The translations under genes and the position numbers were made by a program. Shown piece by piece: positions 13,882-22,257 of a DNA stretch of 50,513 nt. Below the pieces are notes generated by a model. That model searched no databases and was not told the DNA's origin. It saw only the letters and a program-made list of their open reading frames with translations. The DNA is from a virus, in IMG/VR virus record IMGVR_UViG_3300042312_000581, positions 1 to 50,513 of that record; one strand, 5' to 3'. Every line of letters begins with the position of its first letter. Within the stretch, counting starts at the first letter, position 1.

Positions 13882-15927
13882 TTAAATTGTATAGGTAACG
13901 TTTACTGTGGCTGTTTGTCGGAATCGCGCTTGTATTCTAATGCCCTCACTAATAAAGACATTTATACGCCCTGACTGCCTGATTTTGCCACCAATAAAGG
14001 GATCTTGAGTAATCCTTACGGCGACCCTACCAACTTGCCTAATAGCCAACTGGATTAGAGCGCTAGCAACTACCACAGGATAAACCGTTTCGGGCGGGTC
14101 GGATTCAAGAGCAGTGCTAATTACGATTAACCTCATACCGATCGCGCATTGAGTTTGGTCGTGTGACCATGACGCGCCATCAGAAAGGCATCGATACCGC
14201 ACCCCTCTCCACAATATATCTATTCTAGATAATGGGGTAAGTGAGGCTATCAGAGTATTACTAATAGCAGTACCAAATACAAAGCCCTGTTTCCTGCCAT
14301 AGAGTAAAGCCAGATAAGTATTACCGTATTCAGTTGCCTGTAATTGGCTCTCTAAATAAGGCACGTCAACAGGTTTAGAGCGTGAGTAAAAGCTCTGACC
14401 TGCAAACGGACGGGCTGTTAAAGTTGCTTTAATTTGTGTCTCTATCGACTCAAATGGTTTACGGTATATTGTCGCAGGTGCTTTAGTCGAGCCATCGGTA
14501 CTGTAAGTACTTTCGCCGCCACTACTAGCCCATTCCCCCTCGGTAAAATCAAATCTAGTTTGGCGAGTAGATAAAGAGCCAAAATTTAAAACGATACTAT
14601 TTTGTTGAAAGAAATTTTCAACGTTATAGAAACCATTATTCCAAGATTCAACTTTTGCTAATTTTGTATATACAAAATTTTGGTTTCCAGAAACAATATA
14701 ATTTCGAGTTTCAGTTCTTTTGCTGACTAAAATATCAGTAAGATCGTCATACGAATAAGTAGTTATAACGTCTTGCGCGTCTTGCCTTGTAGCTGTAAAT
14801 TCAGGATTCGGATTTACACTAAAATTAACGCCAAAAGCGCCGCTGGTAATCGTAAAAAGTTGACTACTTGTTAGAAATGCGTCTGTTTCTTCTTTCTGGT
14901 AAATCAATCGGTTTTTGCTGTCATAGCGCTTAATCGTAGTAGTCTCAATTGATGGCAACAAAAAAGCCGATTGATTATTCTTTAATAAGCTGAGGTGGTT
15001 TTTATATAAAGTCGTTGCTTCAACAAAAGATACAATTCTTTCTTGAGAGCCATCCCATCCGTAATCAGTGATCGTAGTTCTCTTTGAAATAAAGCGATAA
15101 TCTACTAAACCTAATGCACCCTCAAGATTTAAAACATTACCATAGCTAATAGCTACATTGGTTTTAGGGTAAGAGCTTGTATCAATTGTTGTGGAAATTC
15201 CAGCGATTACTAATTGGTCTACAGGTGTTTCTACTCCAGAGCTATCTACTTGATCGAATAGCTGCTCATCTTCGCTGATTCGATAAGTTGCCATCGCACT
15301 TGCGGTCAAGTTAATCGCCTTGTTAACGATTGTTCCACTGGCATTAGTATGCAAAATATGATTAGCCGATCGCGCCATTTGCGCCGCTACACTGACAAGG
15401 CTATTGCCTTCAGTCTTTGGCTGTGGAAACGAGAAAGGATAAGGAATAGAGCTAATACTGTAAGTCGCACCGCTAGCTGCTAAATATCGCTCTATCACAG
15501 TATTTCTCGCTGTGCTTACCCCTGCTACTACAGCACTCGGATCGGTGTCTGCTGTACGGTAATTTAGCAGCGCACCTTGATCGCCTACTTGTATTCTGAT
15601 TCTAAAATTTGAGTCGGGCGGCGCGGGTTCTTTTAGGATATATAGCGCGCCTCCTGATAATGGATGGTTTACCAGTGTTCCCGAATCATTGGCAATCTGG
15701 TAAATTACAGAAGCACCCCTAGCCCAATTAGCTCCAATAGAGGGTGATGCAAGATAAGTAAATTGTGTGACTTCGTTATAATTGGCTTGCAGTTCAATCT
15801 CACCCGTAACAAATACGCCCTCAGTGCCTAATTCGTTTTGTGAGAGGTTGATATTAATTACGTTGGCTGTACGGGCTATCCCGTTAATCGTTAAGCTGAA
15901 TTTGCGAGAACTTAGGTTAAGCGTCAT
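13882..15927 (-). CDS. large distal tail/tail hub candidate (681 aa)
   Basis: Beta-rich throughout. The N terminus (MTLNLSSRKFSLTINGIARTANVININLSQ) and a stretch around residues 45-130 recall tail-hub entry domains, and the C-terminal 60 residues hold repeated IRQxGRxxVxI strands. There is no enzymatic motif. Between the distal-tail gene upstream and the fibre gene downstream; ATG overlaps the methyltransferase stop. The hub assignment rests on size and order, not on a recognised domain. Confidence 0.55.
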   Translation of the reverse strand: MTLNLSSRKFSLTINGIARTANVININLSQNELGTEGVFVTGEIELQANYNEVTQFTYLASPSIGANWARGASVIYQIANDSGTLVNHPLSGGALYILKEPAPPDSNFRIRIQVGDQGALLNYRTADTDPSAVVAGVSTARNTVIERYLAASGATYSISSIPYPFSFPQPKTEGNSLVSVAAQMARSANHILHTNASGTIVNKAINLTASAMATYRISEDEQLFDQVDSSGVETPVDQLVIAGISTTIDTSSYPKTNVAISYGNVLNLEGALGLVDYRFISKRTTITDYGWDGSQERIVSFVEATTLYKNHLSLLKNNQSAFLLPSIETTTIKRYDSKNRLIYQKEETDAFLTSSQLFTITSGAFGVNFSVNPNPEFTATRQDAQDVITTYSYDDLTDILVSKRTETRNYIVSGNQNFVYTKLAKVESWNNGFYNVENFFQQNSIVLNFGSLSTRQTRFDFTEGEWASSGGESTYSTDGSTKAPATIYRKPFESIETQIKATLTARPFAGQSFYSRSKPVDVPYLESQLQATEYGNTYLALLYGRKQGFVFGTAISNTLIASLTPLSRIDILWRGVRYRCLSDGASWSHDQTQCAIGMRLIVISTALESDPPETVYPVVVASALIQLAIRQVGRVAVRITQDPFIGGKIRQSGRINVFISEGIRIQARFRQTATVNVTYTI

Positions 15928-16766
15928 ACAGCTAACCCTCCATCAAATAAAGTTAGTTGCCCTTTTGGTGCTGCTTTTGGTTTTTTAGTTTTAACAGGTG
16001 CGAACGGATCATGGTTAGCAATCCTGTTACGCATTACCTCAAAATAGTGCGGGTCTTTTTCGATGCAGATGTAATTGCGGTTTGTGTTGATTGCGGCGAT
16101 CGCTAATGTGCCACTTCCTGCGGTGTTGTCTAGGATTAGCTCACCTTCTTGAGTGTAGGTTTTGATTAGGTATTCGATTAGGGCTACTGGTTTTTGGGTG
16201 GGGTGATCAAAACTGTGATCTAAGCCAAACCTTTGGTATGAGAAAGGGTTCCTAGTCCCGTCAATAGAATAGGTGTAATCTATTTTAAAAATTCCGTTTA
16301 GTGGAGACGGCTTTATAGCGCTAAGTTTAGGCTTTTTTGTTCTTTGGCTTCCAATAGGATCTCTTTTTAAACTTAGCGGCGATCTATTTTCCCTAATTGG
16401 ATAATAATTAACTCTACCTGAGCCAAAAATCAATACATTTTCATGGGCTTTTATTGGTTGGTATTTAATAGAAGCAAAATTAGAGCCTTTGTTTTTCTCC
16501 CAAATCCACTCATACTTAAACCACTTAGGATTACTCATCACAAGCGCACTCGTGAAGGGTTGCGAACCAAACAAGGCGATCGCGCCATTAGGCTTAATGA
16601 TTCGCTTGTATTGCTCCCATAGAAGATCAAAGGGAATCAACTTATCCCAATGACAGGCGGTGATAGCAAATGGCAAATCGCAAATTATGCAGTCAATAGA
16701 GCGATCGTCTATATCCTTCATTACCTCTAAGCAATCACCGTTAATAATGCTATTAGGTGCGATCAT
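15924..16766 (-). CDS. beta-class N-methyltransferase (N6-adenine or N4-cytosine) with clamp-binding tail
   Basis: 280 residues. Motif IV is DLPF (30-33), an accepted variant of DPPY; the region HPTQKP (188-193) and motif I-like DNTAGSGT (213-220) follow it, giving the beta-class order. The C terminus ends QLTLFDGG (270-277); QLTLF matches the sliding-clamp-binding consensus QLxLF. The gene lies inside the tail operon, ATGA-coupled at both ends, so methylase would be made late with virion proteins. Target base and site cannot be told from sequence. Confidence 0.88.
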   Translation of the reverse strand: MIAPNSIINGDCLEVMKDIDDRSIDCIICDLPFAITACHWDKLIPFDLLWEQYKRIIKPNGAIALFGSQPFTSALVMSNPKWFKYEWIWEKNKGSNFASIKYQPIKAHENVLIFGSGRVNYYPIRENRSPLSLKRDPIGSQRTKKPKLSAIKPSPLNGIFKIDYTYSIDGTRNPFSYQRFGLDHSFDHPTQKPVALIEYLIKTYTQEGELILDNTAGSGTLAIAAINTNRNYICIEKDPHYFEVMRNRIANHDPFAPVKTKKPKAAPKGQLTLFDGGLAV

Positions 16767-17488
16767 ATCTTCACCCCCGTCTCTTGCAACTCAACGATCG
16801 CGGTAACATTACCTACACCCGTATCACGCCCAAAAGTTGGCTCTGATGGCATGTAAACTTGTAGCATAGGGTAATAATAAACGCCGCCGTTGGCTTGTCT
16901 TGGCGTAGTTCCCGCAATATGCGATCGCGTTTTAGTCGCTGATGTTTTCCCTTCTTCAAAATATTCTATTTGCCAATCAGACAGCACTATATAAGGCGAT
17001 CCTAATTCGCGCCTAATTTTATCTGTAGTCCAAAACATAGCTCGATAAATATCTCTCTCAGCTATGGTTGCTTTGTGCCTAAGTTCATATTCTTGAGGCG
17101 GCTCAAAACTTATTCCACTAACTATAAAATTCCCATCTACACTAAAAGAGCCTTTACCCGACAATGGAGCCGATCGCCGTGGCGGTGTGTCGTCCAAAAA
17201 GTATCTAGGGTTTACTGTTAAAACAACGCGGATCGAGTGCGTACCACTGCCACTGCTAAGACTTATAGCCGATCCTCCTTGTGTAGCTGATACGGTAATC
17301 GTTGCGCCTACACTGACCACATAATAGCTAGTATTTAGCGCTAGTCCCGTTGGCAATGTGCCTGTGGTAGTAAAGCGCACGATGTCATCAACCGCAAATA
17401 CTTGCGTCGATGGAGTAATGGCGCTACCACTAAAAGTAAAAGTATAGCTACGCCCAAAATATACGAGTGTGAGATCTCCGATCGCCAT
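16763..17488 (-). CDS. distal tail protein candidate (241 aa)
   Basis: Beta-rich N-terminal 110 residues with an Ig-like pattern (LTLVYFGRSYTFTFSGSAI...VSVGATITVSATQGGSAISL), then a mixed domain with WQIEYFEEGKTSATKTRSHIAG. First gene of the leftward 17.5-12.3 kb operon. No family recognised; virion role inferred from neighbours. Confidence 0.55.
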   Translation of the reverse strand: MAIGDLTLVYFGRSYTFTFSGSAITPSTQVFAVDDIVRFTTTGTLPTGLALNTSYYVVSVGATITVSATQGGSAISLSSGSGTHSIRVVLTVNPRYFLDDTPPRRSAPLSGKGSFSVDGNFIVSGISFEPPQEYELRHKATIAERDIYRAMFWTTDKIRRELGSPYIVLSDWQIEYFEEGKTSATKTRSHIAGTTPRQANGGVYYYPMLQVYMPSEPTFGRDTGVGNVTAIVELQETGVKI

Positions 17489-17696
17489 TGTGAGTCAGGG
17501 GATTATTGTGCTAATTATCGCACATCAATCTATGGTACATTTTGATTGCGTTAAATATTGACTGACTTAGATTTTAAGGAGCGAACCGAAAAGCCGATTA
17601 TTTTTGATTTGTGGATTTGTTAATGATTTTTTGAGAGTTTGAAGGCGATCGAGAGGTCGTCTTTTTTGTTGGGTAAAATTATTTTTGATTTAGGTA

Positions 17697-17725
17697 TTGA
17701 CATTAGTTGATTACTAAAGTAATGT
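17697..17725 (+). promoter_or_regulatory. promoter of rightward accessory island
   Basis: TTGACA (17697-17702), 17 bases, TAATGT (17720-17725), 37 bases before the first gene of the 17.7-23.5 kb island. The rest of 17489-17696 shows no gene. Confidence 0.7.
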
Positions 17726-17762
17726 ATATACAGACAAGCAAATAACACAAAGGCAAACGACA

Positions 17763-18041
17763 ATGACACTTAAGCAAGCACAAAGATTTTACGATTTTGC
17801 GATTGGACAAATCACTTTAGATATTTACGGGAATCTTGCAATTCGCACCCTAAGTGGCAAGCTCTACGGAATGCCATCAACAGAGTCTTGCAGTGATCGC
17901 GCTTATCTTGGTTTTATGTGTGGTTTTTGGATTAATAAGAAGTCAGAAAAAATTAAAAATGTTGGCATATGTGGTGATGAACCTCAGCGCATGTCTGAAT
18001 CAATTGTTAATTTTCTTTGGGAAGTTAACTACGCATACTAA
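17763..18041 (+). CDS. hypothetical protein (92 aa)
   Basis: MTLKQAQRFYDFAIGQIT... with two Cys residues around CSDRAYLGFMCGF. Mixed alpha/beta pattern, no family recognised. First gene of the accessory island. Confidence 0.6.
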   Translation: MTLKQAQRFYDFAIGQITLDIYGNLAIRTLSGKLYGMPSTESCSDRAYLGFMCGFWINKKSEKIKNVGICGDEPQRMSESIVNFLWEVNYAY

Positions 18042-18048
18042 TAACCCT

Positions 18049-18270
18049 ATGACAAAACCTAACCCCACAAATCCATACCATTGCGATCGCCCTATGCGGC
18101 GCAATGGTGTACAAGCCAAATCAGGGGCAATCCAATATCGCTGCAAATGTGGCTTTACCTGTACCGATGGCGATCGCCCCGCACACCGTCCCCTATTAGG
18201 TGATGAACCTTTGACGCAAGTTGAAAGGAATCGTAGGTATAGAGCTAAGAAGAAAGCTAATTTAAATTAG
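18049..18270 (+). CDS. zinc-ribbon protein, paralogue of the gene at 33918-34190
   Basis: 73 residues starting MTKPNPTNPYHCDRPM. Cys pattern YHCDRPMRRNG...QYRCKCGFTC resembles the InsA-type/transposase zinc ribbon, and GDEPLTQVERNRRYRAKKK is a basic tail. The protein at 33918-34190 shows the same order: CHKPMxxNG, QYRC, then GDEPMSQAE. Probably a DNA-binding regulator. ATG 18049 is used; the frame upstream of it is an overlap with the previous gene. Confidence 0.68.
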   Translation: MTKPNPTNPYHCDRPMRRNGVQAKSGAIQYRCKCGFTCTDGDRPAHRPLLGDEPLTQVERNRRYRAKKKANLN

Positions 18271-18283
18271 TTGTAAATAGTAG

Positions 18284-18312
18284 TTGACAAATACAGGATA
18301 TCGATCAATAAT
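18284..18312 (+). promoter_or_regulatory. promoter, twin of the one at 39017
   Basis: TTGACA (18284-18289), 17 bases, AATAAT (18307-18312). From the spacer end onward it matches the 39017 promoter: TCGATCAAyAATAG, then GAGTTAAACAA. Confidence 0.7.
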
Positions 18313-18346
18313 AGATCATTGAGTTAAACAAGCAAGGCAAAAGACA

Positions 18347-18628
18347 ATGACTAACACAACTTCTCAAATTTCTTCCACCACCGAAACCAATCAATTCAAA
18401 ATGTTTGCTGGCGACTTCGCTAGACTTGAATCCACTGAAAAAGAATCAGTAATAAATGAGCTAATTGCTTACTCTCTCAAGTATTCTGCAATGCTTAAAG
18501 GCGGCGCTTTAGCTGGTGACTTTGATGGCACAATCATGAGCGTCAGCTTTGATCGTTATATCTCAGGGCTTTATATTGAAGAGCTTGGAGAAGTTGTCAA
18601 GCAGTTCATTATCAAATGCTCTGAGTAG
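18347..18628 (+). CDS. hypothetical protein (93 aa)
   Basis: Ser/Thr-rich N terminus, then a helical body (KMFAGDFARLESTEKESVINELIAYSLKYSAML...). No family recognised. Preceded by its own promoter. Confidence 0.6.
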   Translation: MTNTTSQISSTTETNQFKMFAGDFARLESTEKESVINELIAYSLKYSAMLKGGALAGDFDGTIMSVSFDRYISGLYIEELGEVVKQFIIKCSE

Positions 18629-18644
18629 TATCAACGCGCTTAAC

Positions 18645-18660
18645 AGGGAGTAGCGCCCCT
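18645..18660 (+). other. intergenic hairpin of the shared spacer family
   Basis: AGGGAGTAGCGCCCCT, followed by ACAACTAACTAAACAAGG before the next ATG. The same arrangement, hairpin plus CAACTAAC plus AAGG, occurs before genes at 33503 and 34419. Confidence 0.55.
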
Positions 18661-18690
18661 CTTACAACTAACTAAACAAGGAAAAACACA

Positions 18691-19077
18691 ATGACTATTA
18701 AATGGATTAGCTCAGTACATGCCAAAATCAATGACTCTATACACGTTTATATAGAGTTTGATGGCAATAACTGGTTTATTTATACCAATAACATCCCATC
18801 TACAGATTTTGAAGATAACTCGTTTAAATCAAAATATGACGCTCAAGATTTTGCGGAAGAACAAGCAGAAAAGATTGTTTCTATTGAGTTAGAAAAAATT
18901 ACAGATCAATCATACGATGATGACGATGACGACGACGATCTAAGTTGGGAAGATATTCATCGCATGAGGAAAGAACTCATCGCAAAGAATCCAAGCGCAA
19001 GTGCTGAATATGCCTATAAAAATATGTTTCCGCATATTCTCAAACGTGAATACGAAAATGTTTTTACTAATAACTAA
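18691..19077 (+). CDS. acidic hypothetical protein with poly-Asp tract (128 aa)
   Basis: The N-terminal half is beta-rich (IHVYIEFDGNNWFIYTNN). A run of eight Asp (around residue 78-85) separates it from a helical C-terminal part SWEDIHRMRKELIAKNP. A DNA-mimic role is possible from charge alone, but there is no family match. Confidence 0.6.
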   Translation: MTIKWISSVHAKINDSIHVYIEFDGNNWFIYTNNIPSTDFEDNSFKSKYDAQDFAEEQAEKIVSIELEKITDQSYDDDDDDDDLSWEDIHRMRKELIAKNPSASAEYAYKNMFPHILKREYENVFTNN

Positions 19078-19289
19078 TGCCTAAATCACGCACCGAAATT
19101 TATCGCGATTGCTATCTAAAGCGTACAGCAGACAAACCACGCTACTACTGTACGCAATGCGATCGCCAACTCAGATCAGATTCACCTCTCACTATTTGCC
19201 GCGCTTGTTGGCTTAAAACGGATGAGGGTAAGGAGTATCTGAGGCTGAAGAAAGCAGAGTCAAGAGCTAAGAATAAAGCTGAAAAGTGA
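19077..19289 (+). CDS. treble-clef/zinc-ribbon-like small protein (70 aa)
   Basis: CTQCDRQLRS...ICRACWL supplies two CxxC pairs that could bind zinc, flanked by basic N- and C-terminal tails (KKAESRAKNKAEK). Stop/start TAATG overlap with the previous gene. Probably binds nucleic acid. Confidence 0.62.
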   Translation: MPKSRTEIYRDCYLKRTADKPRYYCTQCDRQLRSDSPLTICRACWLKTDEGKEYLRLKKAESRAKNKAEK

Positions 19290-19357
19290 TAAAATATTTG
19301 TGGCTTCGCGATGTTGACAGCATCCAAGCCCGTATAACCTACACAACAGGACTACAC

Positions 19358-20212
19358 ATGTCTAATCTTATCAAGAATTGGAATGATCGCGCCATCCGTA
19401 TTCGCAGCGATCGCTATGTTTCATTAACCGACATGGCTCAAGCCACGGGAAAGAGGGTCAATAATTGGCTTAGGCTTGATTCAACAAAATCTTATTTATC
19501 AGCACTTGAAAGCGTTACTCATTTAAGAGCAACGGACTTACTGCAAGTGATTCAAGGCGGTGACTCGCAAAAACAAGGCACATGGGGACATCCTAAAGCC
19601 GCGATCCGTTTTGCTCAATGGTGTAGCGATGAGTTTGCGGTACAGGTAGACATTTGGACTGATGAACTTATGACGACTGGTAAAGTCGAGTTAGTCCCAT
19701 CTCAACCCGCACTACCTCAAAACTATATTGAGGCTCTAGAGGCACATCTACAATCTGAGAAAGATAAAAAAGTACTTGCTGAAGCTAACCAGAAATTGAT
19801 CGCCGCTAATCAGTCGCTTGAAATTGAAGTGCAGACTTTAGAACCAAAAGCCGATCGCTATGATTTGATTTTGGCTACCGATGGATGGATGACGGGTGAA
19901 GAAATCTGCAAGCAATTGGCAATTCCTAAATTCTCTAATCGCAAGCTCTATGATATTTTGCGTCAAGAGAAAGTATTGTTTAAGCGTCCCGATGGAACTA
20001 ACTGCCCATATGCTGAATGGGTAAATGAGGGGCTTGCTAAGCTTCGTGATGGTCAATGCTTTGATGGTCGTATGAGATTTAGCCCTGCTTTCTCTTGGAA
20101 AGGATTGGATCGCATTCTTGACCTATTGCGTAAACATCAAGTTATTCCCAAGGATAAGCAGTATCGATTTAACTTTGATTCTGACAAAATCGTAGCGATG
20201 AAGAGGGCTTAA
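19358..20212 (+). CDS. KilA-N domain antirepressor-like protein
   Basis: 284 residues from ATG 19358, which follows an ACAGGA ribosome-binding site; 24 codons in frame upstream are probably untranslated. KilA-N hallmarks: IRSDRYVSLTDMAQATGKRVNNWLRLDST, HPKAAIRFAQWCSDEFAVQVDIWTDEL. A coiled coil follows (LEAHLQSEKDKKVLAEANQK...) and a C-terminal antirepressor-type domain (GWMTGEEICKQLAIPKFSNRKLYDILRQEKVLF). Second antirepressor-type protein of this phage besides the BRO protein. Confidence 0.85.
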   Translation: MSNLIKNWNDRAIRIRSDRYVSLTDMAQATGKRVNNWLRLDSTKSYLSALESVTHLRATDLLQVIQGGDSQKQGTWGHPKAAIRFAQWCSDEFAVQVDIWTDELMTTGKVELVPSQPALPQNYIEALEAHLQSEKDKKVLAEANQKLIAANQSLEIEVQTLEPKADRYDLILATDGWMTGEEICKQLAIPKFSNRKLYDILRQEKVLFKRPDGTNCPYAEWVNEGLAKLRDGQCFDGRMRFSPAFSWKGLDRILDLLRKHQVIPKDKQYRFNFDSDKIVAMKRA

Positions 20213-20214
20213 TC

Positions 20215-20850
20215 GTGTTTGACAAAGTTTACACAACTGAAGAGCTAACTAAAATTCTAGAAATAGAGCAAATGGCTTGCGTCAATGGTGAGCGAACTTT
20301 CCCTATGCCTGATAATGCCGAAGAAATCGCAAAGCAAACACCACTAGGCTCTATTTTGGGAGCGCAAAGATTATTTGAGGTTGGCTGTTATCATGAGTTT
20401 CGCGATCAAGTTCAAAAGTATCAAATTGAAAATAATATTTCTGGGCTTGAAGTTGATGTTTGTATTATTGGTGACAAGCTCTATAGGTTCCCCCGTCCTA
20501 TTCATCAGCTAGAGTTAACCAAAGATGATTACCAAGTCCTGAAACTGGCTAAAGACGCTGTAGTTGACGCATTCCTTAGTGCTGTTGATGAGCTTACCTA
20601 TTTGAGCTTTAGTCATGAGGACAAGTCCCATGCACAATTTGATATCGAAACAACTATCGGGTATGTCAGGCACTTTGCGGATTTTTGTGATTGGGCTGAA
20701 ATTGTTACAGCAGACGATCTTGAAACCACAATAAATCTTGGCTATGGTGATTATCACGAATCTGCATATATTGCTGAGCATTCAGAAGCTGCAAAATATT
20801 CTGATTCTATGTATTTCTGTGCTGCTAAAGCTTGCGAGATTAACGGGTAA
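20215..20850 (+). CDS. hypothetical protein (211 aa)
   Basis: GTG start two bases after the KilA-N stop. Acidic, mixed alpha/beta; contains GSILGAQRLFEVGCYHEFRDQV and VCIIGDKLYRFPRPIHQLE. No family recognised. Translationally linked to the KilA-N gene. Confidence 0.65.
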   Translation: MFDKVYTTEELTKILEIEQMACVNGERTFPMPDNAEEIAKQTPLGSILGAQRLFEVGCYHEFRDQVQKYQIENNISGLEVDVCIIGDKLYRFPRPIHQLELTKDDYQVLKLAKDAVVDAFLSAVDELTYLSFSHEDKSHAQFDIETTIGYVRHFADFCDWAEIVTADDLETTINLGYGDYHESAYIAEHSEAAKYSDSMYFCAAKACEING

Positions 20851-20855
20851 AAACC

Positions 20856-21182
20856 ATGAAAGAATTTACACCATATCAACTATTTGATACACCAGTCGCA
20901 AGCGCTTTAACCCTATGCCAATACTGCGAGAATGAAGCTACTTTGCTATGTGATGGCAAAATCAATAATAAAACCTGTGATCGCCGTATTTGCAGCGATT
21001 GTGCAAAGCAAACTGCAATCGTATTTTATTGCGGTGAAAATGTTTTTGAGACAGAACATGATCTAGTTATTGACACTACCGATCTTTGTCCAAGGTGTGC
21101 AAAATTTGGCGGTCGGATTGAAACAGATTCCTATAGATCGGAGCGTACTGTATTTGGATTAAAAAATAGGTTAAAAAGATAA
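20856..21182 (+). CDS. cysteine-rich zinc-binding protein (108 aa)
   Basis: CQYCENEATLLCDGK...CDRRICSDCAKQ, then LCPRCAKFGG: three or more CxxC pairs fit one or two zinc ribbons of B-box/ribbon type. Possibly nucleic acid- or protein-binding. No specific family recognised. Confidence 0.65.
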   Translation: MKEFTPYQLFDTPVASALTLCQYCENEATLLCDGKINNKTCDRRICSDCAKQTAIVFYCGENVFETEHDLVIDTTDLCPRCAKFGGRIETDSYRSERTVFGLKNRLKR

Positions 21183-21187
21183 AACCA

Positions 21188-21640
21188 ATGTCAATCAAAA
21201 TCAAATTCTCATTCGATGAATTACGCCGCCGCGCTGCTAAGATGCTTGATGTGCATCCCAACTATATTGATAATGTATGCCCTTCTGAAGGTGGTACAAA
21301 GTTCTATGTGGTTTACCGCAACAGTAAAAGCTCTAACTATTATCGGCAAACCCTAGGCGCAACATTCACCATCTGGCAATTTGTCGAGGCAATGCCAATC
21401 GAAAACCTAACAGGTAGTGTTGAGACTTTTTGGGATAAAGGGATCGATTCCGTTCTTGCTGTTTTGGGCTTGGATAAGTTTCCAAATAGTGAGAGGGAAA
21501 TTAAATCTGCTTACCGCAAACAGGCTAGATTACATCACCCTGATACGGGCGGCGATGCCAACAAATTCCGTGAGGTACAGATGGCTTATGAGACTGCGAT
21601 CAATTTGTTGCCTGAGTTGAGGAAAGCATACAATGCATGA
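21188..21640 (+). CDS. J-domain protein
   Basis: 150 residues. A C-terminal J domain spans about 88-143, with the HPD motif at 117-119 (RLHHPDTGG) and the preceding REIKSAYRKQA helix. Family role: stimulates the host DnaK ATPase and directs it to a client. The N-terminal 85 residues are a different module (FDELRRRAAKMLDVHPNYI..., YYRQTLGATFTIWQFVEA). The next gene begins inside its last codons. Confidence 0.85.
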   Translation: MSIKIKFSFDELRRRAAKMLDVHPNYIDNVCPSEGGTKFYVVYRNSKSSNYYRQTLGATFTIWQFVEAMPIENLTGSVETFWDKGIDSVLAVLGLDKFPNSEREIKSAYRKQARLHHPDTGGDANKFREVQMAYETAINLLPELRKAYNA

Positions 21641-21788
21641 TCAACAATTCGACATCACCAAAGCCGTACCAAGGGCAGATCCAAAGCCCAAAGTACACAA
21701 CCCGTTCCCTATCGATACGAGTGCGTTAACCAAGCGCTTGATTCGTGAGCATTATCCTGATTTGGAGCATCGGTTAATTCGGGATTGA
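21633..21788 (+). CDS. small hypothetical protein (51 aa)
   Basis: MHDQQFDITKAVPRADPKPK... Pro- and His-containing, ending HYPDLEHRLIRD. Overlaps the J-domain gene by 8 bases. Followed by a terminator, so it closes the operon. Confidence 0.55.
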   Translation: MHDQQFDITKAVPRADPKPKVHNPFPIDTSALTKRLIREHYPDLEHRLIRD

Positions 21789-21842
21789 GTTAAAATAACC
21801 ATGCAAGGTTAAACACTATCTTTAGCGTTGAGTCAGCCCCTT

Positions 21843-21885
21843 GCAACAAAAAAGCCGATCGCTTGTTGGTCGGCTTTTTTGTTGC
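21843..21885 (+). terminator. terminator of J-domain operon
   Basis: GCAACAAAAAAGCCGA (21843-21858) pairs perfectly with TCGGCTTTTTTGTTGC (21870-21885). The arms share GCAACAAAAAAGC with the hairpin at 32864-32920. Confidence 0.88.
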
Positions 21886-21950
21886 GTAATTTCCTATACA
21901 AAAACCTGCGAGATACTTGCAATAATTAACCAACCTATCAAAACAAGATT

Positions 21951-22151
21951 ATGCAAGTTTGCGATATTTGCGGCGCTGAAGAGACTAACGGTAATATCTC
22001 CTTATCTGCCGACCGCAATCGGCATATACCTGTATCTAACAAGGATTTGCATTATACAAGGTGTTGCCAGATCGCTATCAGTCGAGGTCGCAAAGGTTGT
22101 TTGAATAGATTAGGAAAAGTTATAGATCTTTCTACTCTGTTTAGCGATTAG
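21951..22151 (+). CDS. small zinc-finger-like protein (66 aa)
   Basis: MQVCDICGAEETNGNISL... and TRCCQIAISRGRKGCLNRLG give CxxC plus two further Cys in a basic context, consistent with a zinc-binding, nucleic acid-associated protein. Single gene between a terminator and the next promoter. Confidence 0.58.
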   Translation: MQVCDICGAEETNGNISLSADRNRHIPVSNKDLHYTRCCQIAISRGRKGCLNRLGKVIDLSTLFSD

Positions 22152-22197
22152 AATCGCTTCACCTTAGCTTTTAGATATTTTATTGCAAAATAGTACT

Positions 22198-22227
22198 TGA
22201 CAAATAATATTAGTGTGTAGTAATATT
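22198..22227 (+). promoter_or_regulatory. promoter of 22.3-23.5 kb genes
   Basis: TTGACA (22198-22203), 18 bases, TAATAT (22222-22227). Confidence 0.7.
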
Positions 22228-22257
22228 TAAAGGTAAAGAAATTTCAAGTTAAAAAAC

